Source of the DNA: JAJYVH01 sp964548595
Lineage (GTDB): Archaea > Micrarchaeota > Micrarchaeia > Micrarchaeales > CABMGC01
NCBI GenBank assembly: GCA_964548595.1
Contig: CAZJQO010000003.1
Coordinates: 1-35,521, forward strand
DNA length: 35,521 bases
Reading direction: 5' to 3'
The position numbers were made by a program, and so were the translations under genes. Numbering within the stretch: the first letter of the stretch is position 1; each line of letters begins with the position of its first letter. Below, piece after piece: positions 7,564 to 14,493 of this stretch. The notes under the pieces are model-generated. The model searched no databases, was not told the origin of the DNA, and worked only from the letters and a program-made list of their open reading frames with translations.

Positions 7564-7860
7564 ATGGTTGCTTGTATGGTTGACTCCATGAAGCGAAGTT
7601 CATTTGAAAAGCTTGTGCTGACAGCCGGACTGGGCTGGCTCGTTGCAGGCCTGATAACGCTCGCGATAGGCATGTACGTTGGCTCCAGTGCGATATGCAG
7701 CTGCCCGGCGATACCCGCTAACGCTACAGCAACGCAGATAGCGCAGATCTGCCGCTGCGGCGGCTACATCGGCTACATATACAGCTACGTGGGCGCTGCC
7801 GCAGCCGTTACAGGATTGATGCTGGCGCTCCTGCACCGCAGGATAGCCGCCTACGCTTAG
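7564..7860 (+). CDS. Small two-helix membrane protein with a Cys-rich external loop
   Basis: This 98-residue hypothetical protein has two predicted membrane segments (LVLTAGLGWLVAGLITLAIG and YSYVGAAAAVTGLMLALL). Between them is a loop with paired cysteines (CSC ... CRCG). Lysines and arginines at both ends predict both termini inside and the Cys loop outside. The function is unknown. It follows ftsY by 15 bases on the same strand. Starts at 7564, 7579 and 7588 are all in frame, and the last (MKRSSFEK) is the most hydrophilic natural start. Confidence 0.5.
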   Translation: MVACMVDSMKRSSFEKLVLTAGLGWLVAGLITLAIGMYVGSSAICSCPAIPANATATQIAQICRCGGYIGYIYSYVGAAAAVTGLMLALLHRRIAAYA

Positions 7861-7944
7861 CTCCCCAGAGCTGGAAATTCCACATGCTTTGGCAGCGGGA
7901 CTAGCGCGAGGGCGGAAGTATTATAAGATTGCGAGCTGGGAAAA

Positions 7945-7962
7945 CCGCGATTTCGGTCGCGG
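7945..7962 (+). repeat. Hairpin upstream of the tnpB relic
   Basis: CCGCGA-TTTCGG-TCGCGG forms a perfect 6-bp GC-rich stem with a 6-base loop, followed by GGATGAAAGCGGG. IS200/IS605 elements carry subterminal imperfect palindromes recognised by TnpA; this may be the left-end structure or the right end of a second relic. Confidence 0.4.
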
Positions 7963-7987
7963 GATGAAAGCGGGTTGACTAAATGCG

Positions 7988-7994
7988 TATAAAT
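7988..7994 (+). promoter_or_regulatory. TATA box of the tnpB relic
   Basis: TATAAAT lies about 31 bases before ATG 8022, supporting that ATG as the original start of tnpB. Confidence 0.4.
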
Positions 7995-8021
7995 TTGCAC
8001 ACCGAAATAGAGGATGTGGAA

Positions 8022-8264
8022 ATGGCAAGAGCCTACCAATACCGGCCGTATCCGGAGAGGGCGCTACACAAAATCATGGTCGCGAAGGAGACTACAGCGA
8101 CTTGCCATGTCTGCGGCAACGGGCAGTGCACGCCCCTCAGTGAGAGGGCGTATGCCTGCGATATCTGCGGTTCCGTTACCGACAGGGACATAAATGTGAG
8201 CACAAATATATTGCACAAGGCAACTACCGCGGGGCAGACGGGAAGCAACGCTTGGGGGAGATGA
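8022..8264 (+). pseudogene. tnpB: Internally deleted TnpB (IS605 OrfB) remnant
   Basis: The open frame from ATG 8022 encodes 80 residues. MARAYQYRPYPERA is the characteristic TnpB N-terminus. After residue ~17 it jumps to the C-terminal zinc ribbon and RuvC-III region: TCHVCGN ... YACDICG (four Cys), then DRDINVSTNIL and AGQTGSNAWG. About 300 residues of the RNA-guided nuclease are missing, including RuvC-I and RuvC-II, so it cannot cleave DNA. After NAWG the frame stops, but shifting frame gives EMIHEAVEEPRSPHPSG, which looks like a normal TnpB tail, so there is also a frameshift near 8255. This places a deletion and a frameshift in one relic. Confidence 0.75.
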
Positions 8265-8296
8265 TCCATGAGGCTGTCGAAGAACCAAGAAGTCCG

Positions 8297-8311
8297 CACC
8301 CTTCGGGGGTG
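8297..8311 (+). repeat. Terminal hairpin of the tnpB relic
   Basis: CACCC-TTCGG-GGGTG forms a perfect 5-bp stem at the point where the shifted tnpB tail ends. In IS605-type elements this position is the right end and the 3' part of the TnpB guide RNA. Confidence 0.45.
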
Positions 8312-8360
8312 GGAGCGCGTTGCTAATCTTTACTGCCCCGCTATTACCTGTTGCCTGTTC

Positions 8361-8366
8361 GAGGAG
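8361..8366 (+). promoter_or_regulatory. Shine-Dalgarno site that sets the rfcS start
   Basis: GAGGAG lies 7 bases before ATG 8374. It supports that start over the in-frame TTG near 8320, which would add a hydrophobic non-family N-terminus. Confidence 0.6.
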
Positions 8367-8373
8367 CTTTCGC

Positions 8374-9339
8374 ATGACCAGCATAGAGGACATAGCCTGG
8401 ACTGAGAAGTACAGGCCTGCAAAAATAGATGACATAATAGGCCAGGAGGCGATAGCCGAAAGGCTCAAGGCTTTTGTAAAGCTGAGAAGCTTCCCCAACA
8501 TGATATTCGCAGGGCCTGCCGGGGTAGGAAAGACCACGTCCGCGATAGCCATGGCCAAGGAGCTCTATGGAGACAAGATGGATGAGGCTTTCCAGGAGAC
8601 AAACGCGTCAGACGCAAGGGGTATCGACGTCATAAGGGGAAAGATTAAGGAATTCGCAAGGACCATGCCGCTGACCAACGGCCTTGTGAAGATAGTCTTC
8701 CTTGATGAGGCAGACGCGCTGACGCCTGAGGCGCAGCACGCGCTGAGGCGCACGATGGAGAAGTATTCTGCTACAACAAGGTTCGTATTCAGCGCCAACT
8801 ACGCCAGCAAGATAATAGAGCCGATACAGAGCAGGTGCGTCGTGCTGAGGTTCAAGCCCCTCAACGAGGAGCAGGTGAAGAAGTACATAAAGAGAATAGA
8901 GAAGGGAGAGAAGCTGGAGATAGACGCCAAGGCGGTGGAGGCGCTCGTGTACGTGAGCGAAGGGGACCTGAGGAAGCTGACCAACATACTGCAGAGCGCT
9001 GCATCGCTTGGAAAGGAGGTGAGCGACAGGGCCATATACGACATCGCGTCGCGCGCAAGGCCCAAGGAAGTCGCTTCCATGCTAAGGTACGCGCTCGAGG
9101 GCGATTTCGCAAAGTCGAGGAATGAGCTCAACACCCTGCTGCTGGGCTACGGCATGAGCGGCGAGGACATACTGCTGCAGTGCTACCGTGAAGCGTTCAA
9201 CCTGCCGGTCGGGGACAGGGCGAAGCTCGGCATAGTAAAGCAGATAGGCGACTGCAACTTCAAGATAGTCGAAGGCGCAAACGAGCGCATCCAGCTCGAG
9301 GCCATGCTGGCCGAACTGGCACTGATGGAGAAAAAGTAG
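8374..9339 (+). CDS. rfcS: Replication factor C small subunit
   Basis: This 321-residue AAA+ clamp-loader subunit opens PCNA and loads it on primed DNA. From the N-terminus: WTEKYRPAKIDDIIGQE (RFC box II), AGPAGVGKTTSA (Walker A), FLDEADALTPEAQ (Walker B, DEAD form), FVFSANYASKIIEPIQSRC (sensor 1 and the SRC arginine-finger box), EGDLRKLTNILQ (sensor 2) and the C-terminal collar helices. No intein interrupts the Walker A site, where archaeal rfcS inteins often insert. It directly follows the tnpB relic and abuts the convergent trmI without a spacer base. Confidence 0.96.
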   Translation: MTSIEDIAWTEKYRPAKIDDIIGQEAIAERLKAFVKLRSFPNMIFAGPAGVGKTTSAIAMAKELYGDKMDEAFQETNASDARGIDVIRGKIKEFARTMPLTNGLVKIVFLDEADALTPEAQHALRRTMEKYSATTRFVFSANYASKIIEPIQSRCVVLRFKPLNEEQVKKYIKRIEKGEKLEIDAKAVEALVYVSEGDLRKLTNILQSAASLGKEVSDRAIYDIASRARPKEVASMLRYALEGDFAKSRNELNTLLLGYGMSGEDILLQCYREAFNLPVGDRAKLGIVKQIGDCNFKIVEGANERIQLEAMLAELALMEKK

Positions 9340-9912
9340 CTACAGGAGCGGGCTTCTCGCGAACGTAAGGTAGCCGGTGTGCCACAGCCCTTTCGTCGAA
9401 GGCCTCGATCCCTCCTTCCTTATGAGCATGTCCCGGACTATGCTCTCTATGGTATATATGTCAACGAAGCCGAGCTGCTCTAGCTTCTGCGCATATTTCT
9501 TTACCTGCTCTATGTTCGGGAAGTAGCTCACTACGCATGCGCCTGGCTTCAGCGCCTTCTTCACGTTCCTCAGCGCCTTCTCCGCATTCGGCAGGTCGAG
9601 AGTGACCAGATCAGCATCCGTCTCGTCTATTTTCTTGAAAATGTCCTGGTTCTTCAGCGTGACGTTGTCTGCGCCAACCAAGTCTACGTTGTGCTTCGTT
9701 ATGCTTAGGAAGTCGTCGCGTATGTCGTAGCCGTAGACGTGCCTGGCAACCCTCGCAAGGCTTATTGTCAGCCACCCGCTGCCTGTGCCCGCATCTATGC
9801 AGATGCTGTCGCGGCCCACTCCCGAGTACGCCAGTATGATGCCTATGTCCTTGGGCAGGATCACCTGCGGCCCACGCCTCAGTTTCTTGTAGATCTTCGG
9901 ATATATGAACAT
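9340..9912 (-). CDS. trmI: tRNA (adenine-N1-)-methyltransferase, TrmI/GCD14 family
   Basis: This 190-residue class I methyltransferase probably makes m1A58 (and possibly m1A57) in the tRNA T-loop. RRGPQVILPKDIGIIL is the family entry motif, CIDAGTGSGWLTISLA is the SAM-binding motif I, VTLDLPNAEKAL corresponds to the catalytic motif IV (LDLPEP in relatives) and RPSTKGLWHTGYLTFAR is the conserved C-terminal block. Typical TrmI is about 250 residues with a small N-terminal beta domain; that domain is missing here, so this is a shortened form. Its ATG shares one base with the topA stop (TAATG), so it is translationally coupled to topA. Confidence 0.88.
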   Translation of the reverse strand: MFIYPKIYKKLRRGPQVILPKDIGIILAYSGVGRDSICIDAGTGSGWLTISLARVARHVYGYDIRDDFLSITKHNVDLVGADNVTLKNQDIFKKIDETDADLVTLDLPNAEKALRNVKKALKPGACVVSYFPNIEQVKKYAQKLEQLGFVDIYTIESIVRDMLIRKEGSRPSTKGLWHTGYLTFARSPLL

Positions 9913-12134
9913 TACACCGCCTTCCTTGCCCTCAACGCCTTGCTTTTCACAGCCTTCTTCCCCGGCTTCGCTTTTTTAAGCCTGGGCGCACGCTGCACAT
10001 TTGTCACCGCAGCGCCTGCCGTTGCCGCTGCAGTTGCTGCTGGCGCTGCTGCTGGAGTTGCAGCTGCCGTCTGCTTTGCTGCGGCATCGCCCCTCTTGGC
10101 CCAATTCTTCTTGGTCTCGCAATTTGGGTCAAGGTCCATTTCGAAGACTTTCCTGTTTCTGAATACCTTCACTATGGGCGTATGGCAGAGCTGGCAGACC
10201 TTGCCTGTTGGCACTATCTTGGCGGTCTGGGGCAGCGGGTATGTCTGGTCGCATTTCGGCCAGTTGGAGCAGCCGACGAACTGCTTGCCCGCCCTTGAAT
10301 GCAGTATATTAAGATTGCCGCCGTCTTTGGGGCACTTCCCCAGCACGCTGCTCGCCTGCGTCTGCTCCAGGCCCTTGCCGAGGCTCTCGCCTATCACCTT
10401 CTCCTTGCCCTTGAAATCGCCTATCAGCCTGGCTATGATCTCCTTTCCTTCGCCGATCACCGCCTGCTCCGTCACCTTGCCGCGCGTTATCTCCTCCATG
10501 TCGGTCTCGAGCTTGCGCGTCATCGCCTCGTCGAGTATTTCGGGCATGTGCTCGTTCAGCGCCTCGTAGACGCTCATGCCGTATTCGGTTACTTCTATGC
10601 TCCTGTTCCTTATGTAGCCCCTGTTGAACAGCGTGTCTATTATGGCTGCGCGAGTTGCCTTGGTGCCGAGTTCCTTCTGCTCGAGCAGCGCTATCAGGCT
10701 AGCCTTGTTGTATCGCTCCGGCGGTTTTGTCACTAGCTTCTTTGCCTCGCTCTTCCCTACCTGCTGCACGGAGCCCTGCTCGAAGCTCGCAACGCCCGAC
10801 TCTGCCGGCTTGTAGTAGGTGTAGTACGATAGCCAGCCTTCGCTTACAAGCCTGCTGCCTTTGGCATCGTACTTCTCCCCGCCGAGCGACGCCATAACAA
10901 TTACCTTCTCGATAACTGCGTGCTCCGCGAAGACAGACAGGAAGCGCCTCGCTATTAGGTCGTAGAGCTTCGCCTCCTCCTCGTTTAGCTTGGCCGGAAG
11001 CTCGCCGGTGGGATATATTGCAGGATGCGCCTCGTCTTCTTTCCTGCCCTCGATTGGCCTGAACCTCGACGCACTTATCAGAGATTCCGCCTGCGCCTTG
11101 TAACTCGGATTCTTCGCCAGGTCACTCAGCACCCTGGGCAGGTTCAGCGAGTAGGGCAGCTTCTGCGACGCTGTTCTCGGGTACGAGATGTATGAGCGCT
11201 CGTAGAGCGACTGCGCAACGGCAAGAGTCTTGGAAGGATCCATGCGCAAAACCCTGTTAGCCTCCAGCTGGAGCGACGTAAGGTCGAACGGAGGGAACGG
11301 GAAGAGATTGACCCGGCCCACTTCCACCTTCTCTATCTTCGCCGTGGAGCCGGCTGCTGATTTCGCAAGCTTCTCTGCAAGCACAGCGTCAAAGATGGGG
11401 CCGCGCACGTTCTTGAAAAGGGTGCCTTTTATCTCTGCGAAAAGCTCCCAGTAGTCGCGGGGCTTGAAGCCCTTTATCTCCTTTTCGCGCCTTGCCAGTA
11501 TGGCGAGCGAGGGACCCTGGACCCTGCCTATGCTCATGACGCGCTTCGCACCGCTGGTGTGTATTGCACGCATCAGCGCCCTGCTGAGGTTTATTCCCCA
11601 GAGCCAGTCGAGCACGTGCCTCGCTTCGCCGGCCTCGAAGTTGCCCCTGTCGAAAGCGCCGGCGTTGGTGTAAGCGTCCATCAGGTCGCGGAGCGTGGTT
11701 GTTGAGAAGTGCATCCGCTTCACGTTGCTCCAGTCGGTGTCCTTGTTTACGTCGCCACTCTTCACGTACCTTATTATGTTGCTCCCTATCACAGTGCCCT
11801 CTACGTCGTAGTCGCACGCGTTCACGAAGCTCTGGCTGCCGCTGCCAACCAGCTTTATCGTATCAAGGTACTTCTTAGTGAAATAGGCCTGCTTGTTCAC
11901 CTTGAAAGAAGGCACCCACTCAACATCGAATACGGGCAACGAATAGCCGACACCCTTCTGCGAGAGGGTGAAGAGATGCCCGACAGCTGCCACCACCACG
12001 AGCTTGTTCCCGTTCCTGTAGAGCTCGAAGTAGTTCACTCCCTGCACGTTCTTGCGTTGCGGAGAGCCCTCACCAAGCGCTGCAGCGAGGCGCAGCGCTA
12101 CACTAGGCTTCTCGGCTATGACAAGAGTCTGCAT
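9912..12134 (-). CDS. topA: DNA topoisomerase I (type IA)
   Basis: This 740-residue type IA topoisomerase relaxes negative supercoils. LVIAEKPSVALRLAAAL begins the Toprim domain and ACDYDVEG (D108, D110, E112) gives the Mg2+-binding triad. SIGRVQGPSLAIL lies in the cap region, and ISYPRT contains the catalytic tyrosine at about residue 318. At the C-terminus are two Cys clusters (CPKDGG...CSNWPKC and CQLCH...NCE); the first has only three visible Cys. After about residue 680 is an Ala-rich stretch and a strongly basic Lys/Arg tail, probably a DNA-binding extension. It is cotranscribed with the small membrane protein upstream (9-base gap) and trmI downstream. Confidence 0.95.
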   Translation of the reverse strand: MQTLVIAEKPSVALRLAAALGEGSPQRKNVQGVNYFELYRNGNKLVVVAAVGHLFTLSQKGVGYSLPVFDVEWVPSFKVNKQAYFTKKYLDTIKLVGSGSQSFVNACDYDVEGTVIGSNIIRYVKSGDVNKDTDWSNVKRMHFSTTTLRDLMDAYTNAGAFDRGNFEAGEARHVLDWLWGINLSRALMRAIHTSGAKRVMSIGRVQGPSLAILARREKEIKGFKPRDYWELFAEIKGTLFKNVRGPIFDAVLAEKLAKSAAGSTAKIEKVEVGRVNLFPFPPFDLTSLQLEANRVLRMDPSKTLAVAQSLYERSYISYPRTASQKLPYSLNLPRVLSDLAKNPSYKAQAESLISASRFRPIEGRKEDEAHPAIYPTGELPAKLNEEEAKLYDLIARRFLSVFAEHAVIEKVIVMASLGGEKYDAKGSRLVSEGWLSYYTYYKPAESGVASFEQGSVQQVGKSEAKKLVTKPPERYNKASLIALLEQKELGTKATRAAIIDTLFNRGYIRNRSIEVTEYGMSVYEALNEHMPEILDEAMTRKLETDMEEITRGKVTEQAVIGEGKEIIARLIGDFKGKEKVIGESLGKGLEQTQASSVLGKCPKDGGNLNILHSRAGKQFVGCSNWPKCDQTYPLPQTAKIVPTGKVCQLCHTPIVKVFRNRKVFEMDLDPNCETKKNWAKRGDAAAKQTAAATPAAAPAATAAATAGAAVTNVQRAPRLKKAKPGKKAVKSKALRARKAV

Positions 12135-12143
12135 CAGAACCAG

Positions 12144-12389
12144 CTAGCGCTTCTTCCTGCCCGCCTGCTTTGCGGGCTGCTGCCTGGTCGGGTTGGAGAC
12201 GTGGTACGCCATGTAGAGCCCCAGGGCTATCGCCAGCACCGCAAACACGTAGAAGACCCAGCTGCTGCCAGATACTGCGAACGCCACTATGGCAAGGATG
12301 CTGAGCGCAAGCACGCCTACCGCGAAAGCGAATGCACGCATCTCGTGCTCGTTCTGCAGGAAATCAAACTGCATCGCACCACTGTGCAT
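12144..12389 (-). CDS. Small two-helix membrane protein upstream of topA
   Basis: This 81-residue hypothetical protein has a charged N-terminus (MQFDFLQNEHEMR) and two adjacent membrane helices (AFAFAVGVLALSILAIVAFA and WVFYVFAVLAIALGLYMAY). It ends in a basic tail (QQPAKQAGRKKR), predicting both termini inside. The function is unknown. It lies 9 bases before topA on the same strand and is divergent from the SMR-like pair. Confidence 0.6.
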   Translation of the reverse strand: MHSGAMQFDFLQNEHEMRAFAFAVGVLALSILAIVAFAVSGSSWVFYVFAVLAIALGLYMAYHVSNPTRQQPAKQAGRKKR

Positions 12390-12445
12390 GAAGTATGCAT
12401 AACAAAAGTTAAAAGGCTTAGCTGAGCAGAATTGGCTGTGCTTGC

Positions 12446-12814
12446 ATGCTGGGCACGCTCGAAATAATTGGCTTGACGTTAGTTGCTGCGGTGCTCACAG
12501 CGCTTGCGCAGTACTTCTTCAAGACCAACATCAGGAACTTCGAGTTCAATCTTAGGCGCATAGCCGAGCTGCTCTCCAAGAAGGGCACGATGGCTGGAGT
12601 GTGCCTCTACTTCGTCGGCCTGGTCTTCTACATATACGCGCTGAGCAACGAGCCTGTGATCTCGCTCATATACCCCATATTCGCGAGCACCTTCATCTTC
12701 GTGCTGCTCATATCAAAGTACACGCTGAACGAGCCGGTACACGCCCGCAGGATCATCGGAGTTGTGCTCATTGCCATAGGAATAGGTGTGGTAGCCCTCA
12801 CATTCCCGGTGTGA
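12446..12814 (+). CDS. SMR/EamA-type small membrane transporter, subunit 1
   Basis: This 122-residue, four-helix protein of the drug/metabolite transporter superfamily has a small multidrug resistance (EmrE) or ArnE-like layout. TM1 ends in ALAQYFFK, and TM4 is IIGVVLIAIGIGVVAL. The EmrE-type membrane glutamate in TM1 is absent, so proton-coupled cation export as in EmrE is doubtful; flipping of a lipid-linked group, as for ArnE/F, is an alternative. Positive charges cluster in loops 1 and 3 (KTNIRNFEFNLRR, ARR), predicting N- and C-termini outside. It is followed after 4 bases by a second such gene with the opposite bias. Confidence 0.75.
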   Translation: MLGTLEIIGLTLVAAVLTALAQYFFKTNIRNFEFNLRRIAELLSKKGTMAGVCLYFVGLVFYIYALSNEPVISLIYPIFASTFIFVLLISKYTLNEPVHARRIIGVVLIAIGIGVVALTFPV

Positions 12815-12818
12815 TAGA

Positions 12819-13169
12819 ATGAAGCAAGGAAAGAAGACGTATGTACTTATGCTCCTGCTGAGCACGCTGCTCGGCGGCATAGGGCAGATCTTCTTCAAGG
12901 CCAGCGTCTTCGGCCACTCCGTATCGTTCAGCATTGTGTTCATAGGCTTCATAGTCGCCGGGGTGCTGGCATACCTGATTTCCACAGCCGTATACTGGTA
13001 CGTGCTGAGCAGGACGCACCTCAGCTGGGCCTATGGCTTCACCGGCCTGAGCTACATCTTTGCCGCTCTGCTCGCTTTTGAGCTTCTGGGAGGAGAGGCC
13101 ATACCCGCAATAAGGTGGATTGGCATACTCGTAATAACAGTGGGCACGCTGCTTGTAGGAAGCAGCTGA
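12819..13169 (+). CDS. SMR/EamA-type small membrane transporter, subunit 2
   Basis: This 116-residue, four-helix protein is homologous in layout to the preceding one. It has TM1 with GGIGQIFFKA (matching the LAQYFFK of subunit 1), TM3 with WAYGFTGLSYIFAALLAFE, and TM4 with WIGILVITVGTLLV. Here the N-terminus carries three lysines (MKQGKKTY), while the loops have few charges, predicting N- and C-termini inside. The pair therefore looks like an antiparallel heterodimer, as in EbrAB or MdtIJ, where each subunit has a fixed orientation. The stop codon is 2 bases from the convergent tyrS stop. The substrate is unknown. Confidence 0.75.
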   Translation: MKQGKKTYVLMLLLSTLLGGIGQIFFKASVFGHSVSFSIVFIGFIVAGVLAYLISTAVYWYVLSRTHLSWAYGFTGLSYIFAALLAFELLGGEAIPAIRWIGILVITVGTLLVGSS

Positions 13170-13171
13170 AG

Positions 13172-14203
13172 CTACTGCGAGGGCATGAAAACAGGCCCGA
13201 GCGCCTTGAGCAGGTCCTGGTTCTCTTCAAAATACTTCCTGACCCTGGTGAACTTCTTGATAAGGTAATCCGACACCGCATTCTTGAGATCCTTCGGGTG
13301 TATCTCGTTGTTCAAAAAGCTTTTTTCCAGAGACATGTAGGAATCGAAATTGACATCGCCACCGAATTTCTCCTCCCTCTCCACTGTAAAGTGGTCCTGG
13401 TCTACAAACACCACCATCTTGATTACCTGAAGCACGAAATTGTCGTTGGCTGCGCCCATGGGGCAGTACGCGCCCTCTATCTTTCTCCTCACCGCTCCCT
13501 CGGAGTCGTGCACCTTCAGATAACTTCCAGGCAGCGATGAAGACATTTTGACCCCGGGGCCGTTCATCGAGGTTACAAGCGGCATCATCAGCTCTGCCCT
13601 CTTTCGGTAGCCGAGCAGGGGCAGGTACTCCCTGTCAAAGACGAGTATGTGGCGCTGGTCCAGGCCCCCGAGCTGCAGGTCAACGTCCAGATACTGTTCG
13701 TCAAGGGCCTGAAATATAGGGTATATCACTTCGCTCACCTTCGGGTTCTTCATCCTCGTAACCTCAGAGGCCGCGCGTTTGGCCCTGTCTATCGTGGCGA
13801 AAGACGCCATCTTGAGAGCATCAAGCACGTAGTCCCGGTTTAGCTGGTAGTCAGAGCCGCGCACAAACTTCGGCAGCGTCTCCCAGGCGAACGACAGCTC
13901 CAGGCACTTCTTCGTGTACTCCACGCGTGCGTCGAGTTCGTCCCATTTCGCCTTCTGGTCGTCGAGCGCGGCGTGTATGTCTGCGAGCAGGAGTATTGTC
14001 TTTATGCCTGCTTTCTGCAGGTCCAGAAGCTTGCTCGTGGAGATGACATGCCCGAGGTGCAGCGGGCCCGTGGTAGCCCTCCCGAGATAAGCGGAGACGC
14101 CCTTCTTGCCGCCCAGCTTCTCCCTAAGCTCATCCTCGCCCAGCAGCTCCACGGCGTTCCTTTTCACAAGATGCATCTTGGCCTCCAGATCCATGTTTTT
14201 CAT
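13172..14203 (-). CDS. tyrS: Tyrosyl-tRNA synthetase, archaeal type
   Basis: This 343-residue class Ic synthetase charges tRNA-Tyr. It has the ATP motif PLHLGH (HIGH) in YLGRATTGPLHLGH and KMSSS (KMSKS) in GPGVKMSSSLPGSY. The archaeal features GSDYQLNRDY, NPKVSEVIYPIFQ and the C-terminal EIHPKDLKNAVSDYLIKK match the M. jannaschii enzyme. The length fits the compact archaeal form without an S4 domain. ATG 14203 is chosen because a TATA element at 14224-14232 would start transcription right at it; ATGs at 14194, 14212 and 14242 are in frame. Confidence 0.95.
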   Translation of the reverse strand: MKNMDLEAKMHLVKRNAVELLGEDELREKLGGKKGVSAYLGRATTGPLHLGHVISTSKLLDLQKAGIKTILLLADIHAALDDQKAKWDELDARVEYTKKCLELSFAWETLPKFVRGSDYQLNRDYVLDALKMASFATIDRAKRAASEVTRMKNPKVSEVIYPIFQALDEQYLDVDLQLGGLDQRHILVFDREYLPLLGYRKRAELMMPLVTSMNGPGVKMSSSLPGSYLKVHDSEGAVRRKIEGAYCPMGAANDNFVLQVIKMVVFVDQDHFTVEREEKFGGDVNFDSYMSLEKSFLNNEIHPKDLKNAVSDYLIKKFTRVRKYFEENQDLLKALGPVFMPSQ

Positions 14204-14223
14204 ATACGCCATGCGTGCAAGCA

Positions 14224-14232
14224 ATATATTTG
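14224..14232 (-). promoter_or_regulatory. TATA box of tyrS
   Basis: AAATATATT on the minus strand is centred about 25 bases before ATG 14203, implying a leaderless transcript. Confidence 0.45.
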
Positions 14233-14332
14233 TTCCGTACACGCGAGAACGCGGGCAGGCGGGCTTGGCGGTAGCACGTATAACCCAGTAATAGTATAAT
14301 TAATAAATATGCTGCCACATAATACTTCCCGA

Positions 14333-14378
14333 GCGTTTAGAGCGTATTTTAAACCCGTTATTCCCCACCTCTAAACGC
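14333..14378. repeat. 10-bp perfect inverted repeat with 26-base spacer
   Basis: GCGTTTAGAG (14333-14342) is matched by CTCTAAACGC (14369-14378). It lies in the 290-bp divergent gap between tyrS and lonB, about 70 bases before the lonB TATA box. It could be a regulator site or an RNA stem-loop. The spacer is AT-rich (CGTATTTTAAACC). Confidence 0.45.
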
Positions 14379-14447
14379 CCTCTGATGTTCATTCGCTCCT
14401 GTGTTCGGCTGCCTATACTGCACTGAAAGGAACCGAAAAACCCGCTC

Positions 14448-14458
14448 AAATATAATAA
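14448..14458 (+). promoter_or_regulatory. TATA box of lonB
   Basis: AAATATAATAA is about 40 bases before ATG 14494. A GAGGAT Shine-Dalgarno site at 14485-14490 lies just before that ATG and fixes the start. Confidence 0.5.
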
Positions 14459-14493
14459 ATAGAAGCCTGCATTATATCAGTATCGAGGATTTG

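Larger units (their letters stand above)
7945..8311 (+). mobile_element. Relic of an IS200/IS605-family element (tnpB only)
   Basis: The stretch between the small membrane protein and rfcS holds a left hairpin (7945-7962), a TATA box (7988-7994), an internally deleted and frameshifted tnpB (8022 onward) and a terminal hairpin (8297-8311). This is the arrangement expected for an IS605-type element that lost the tnpB core and any tnpA. Exact ends cannot be set without a full-length relative. Confidence 0.55.

Noticed and set aside
7983..8021. Thirteen extra codons before the tnpB relic (MRINLHTEIEDVE)
   Set aside because: They overlap the TATA box at 7988-7994, and TnpB proteins start at the MARAYQYR position.
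8374..9339. Intein in rfcS
   Set aside because: Walker A and the flanking blocks are continuous at normal length, so no intein is present.
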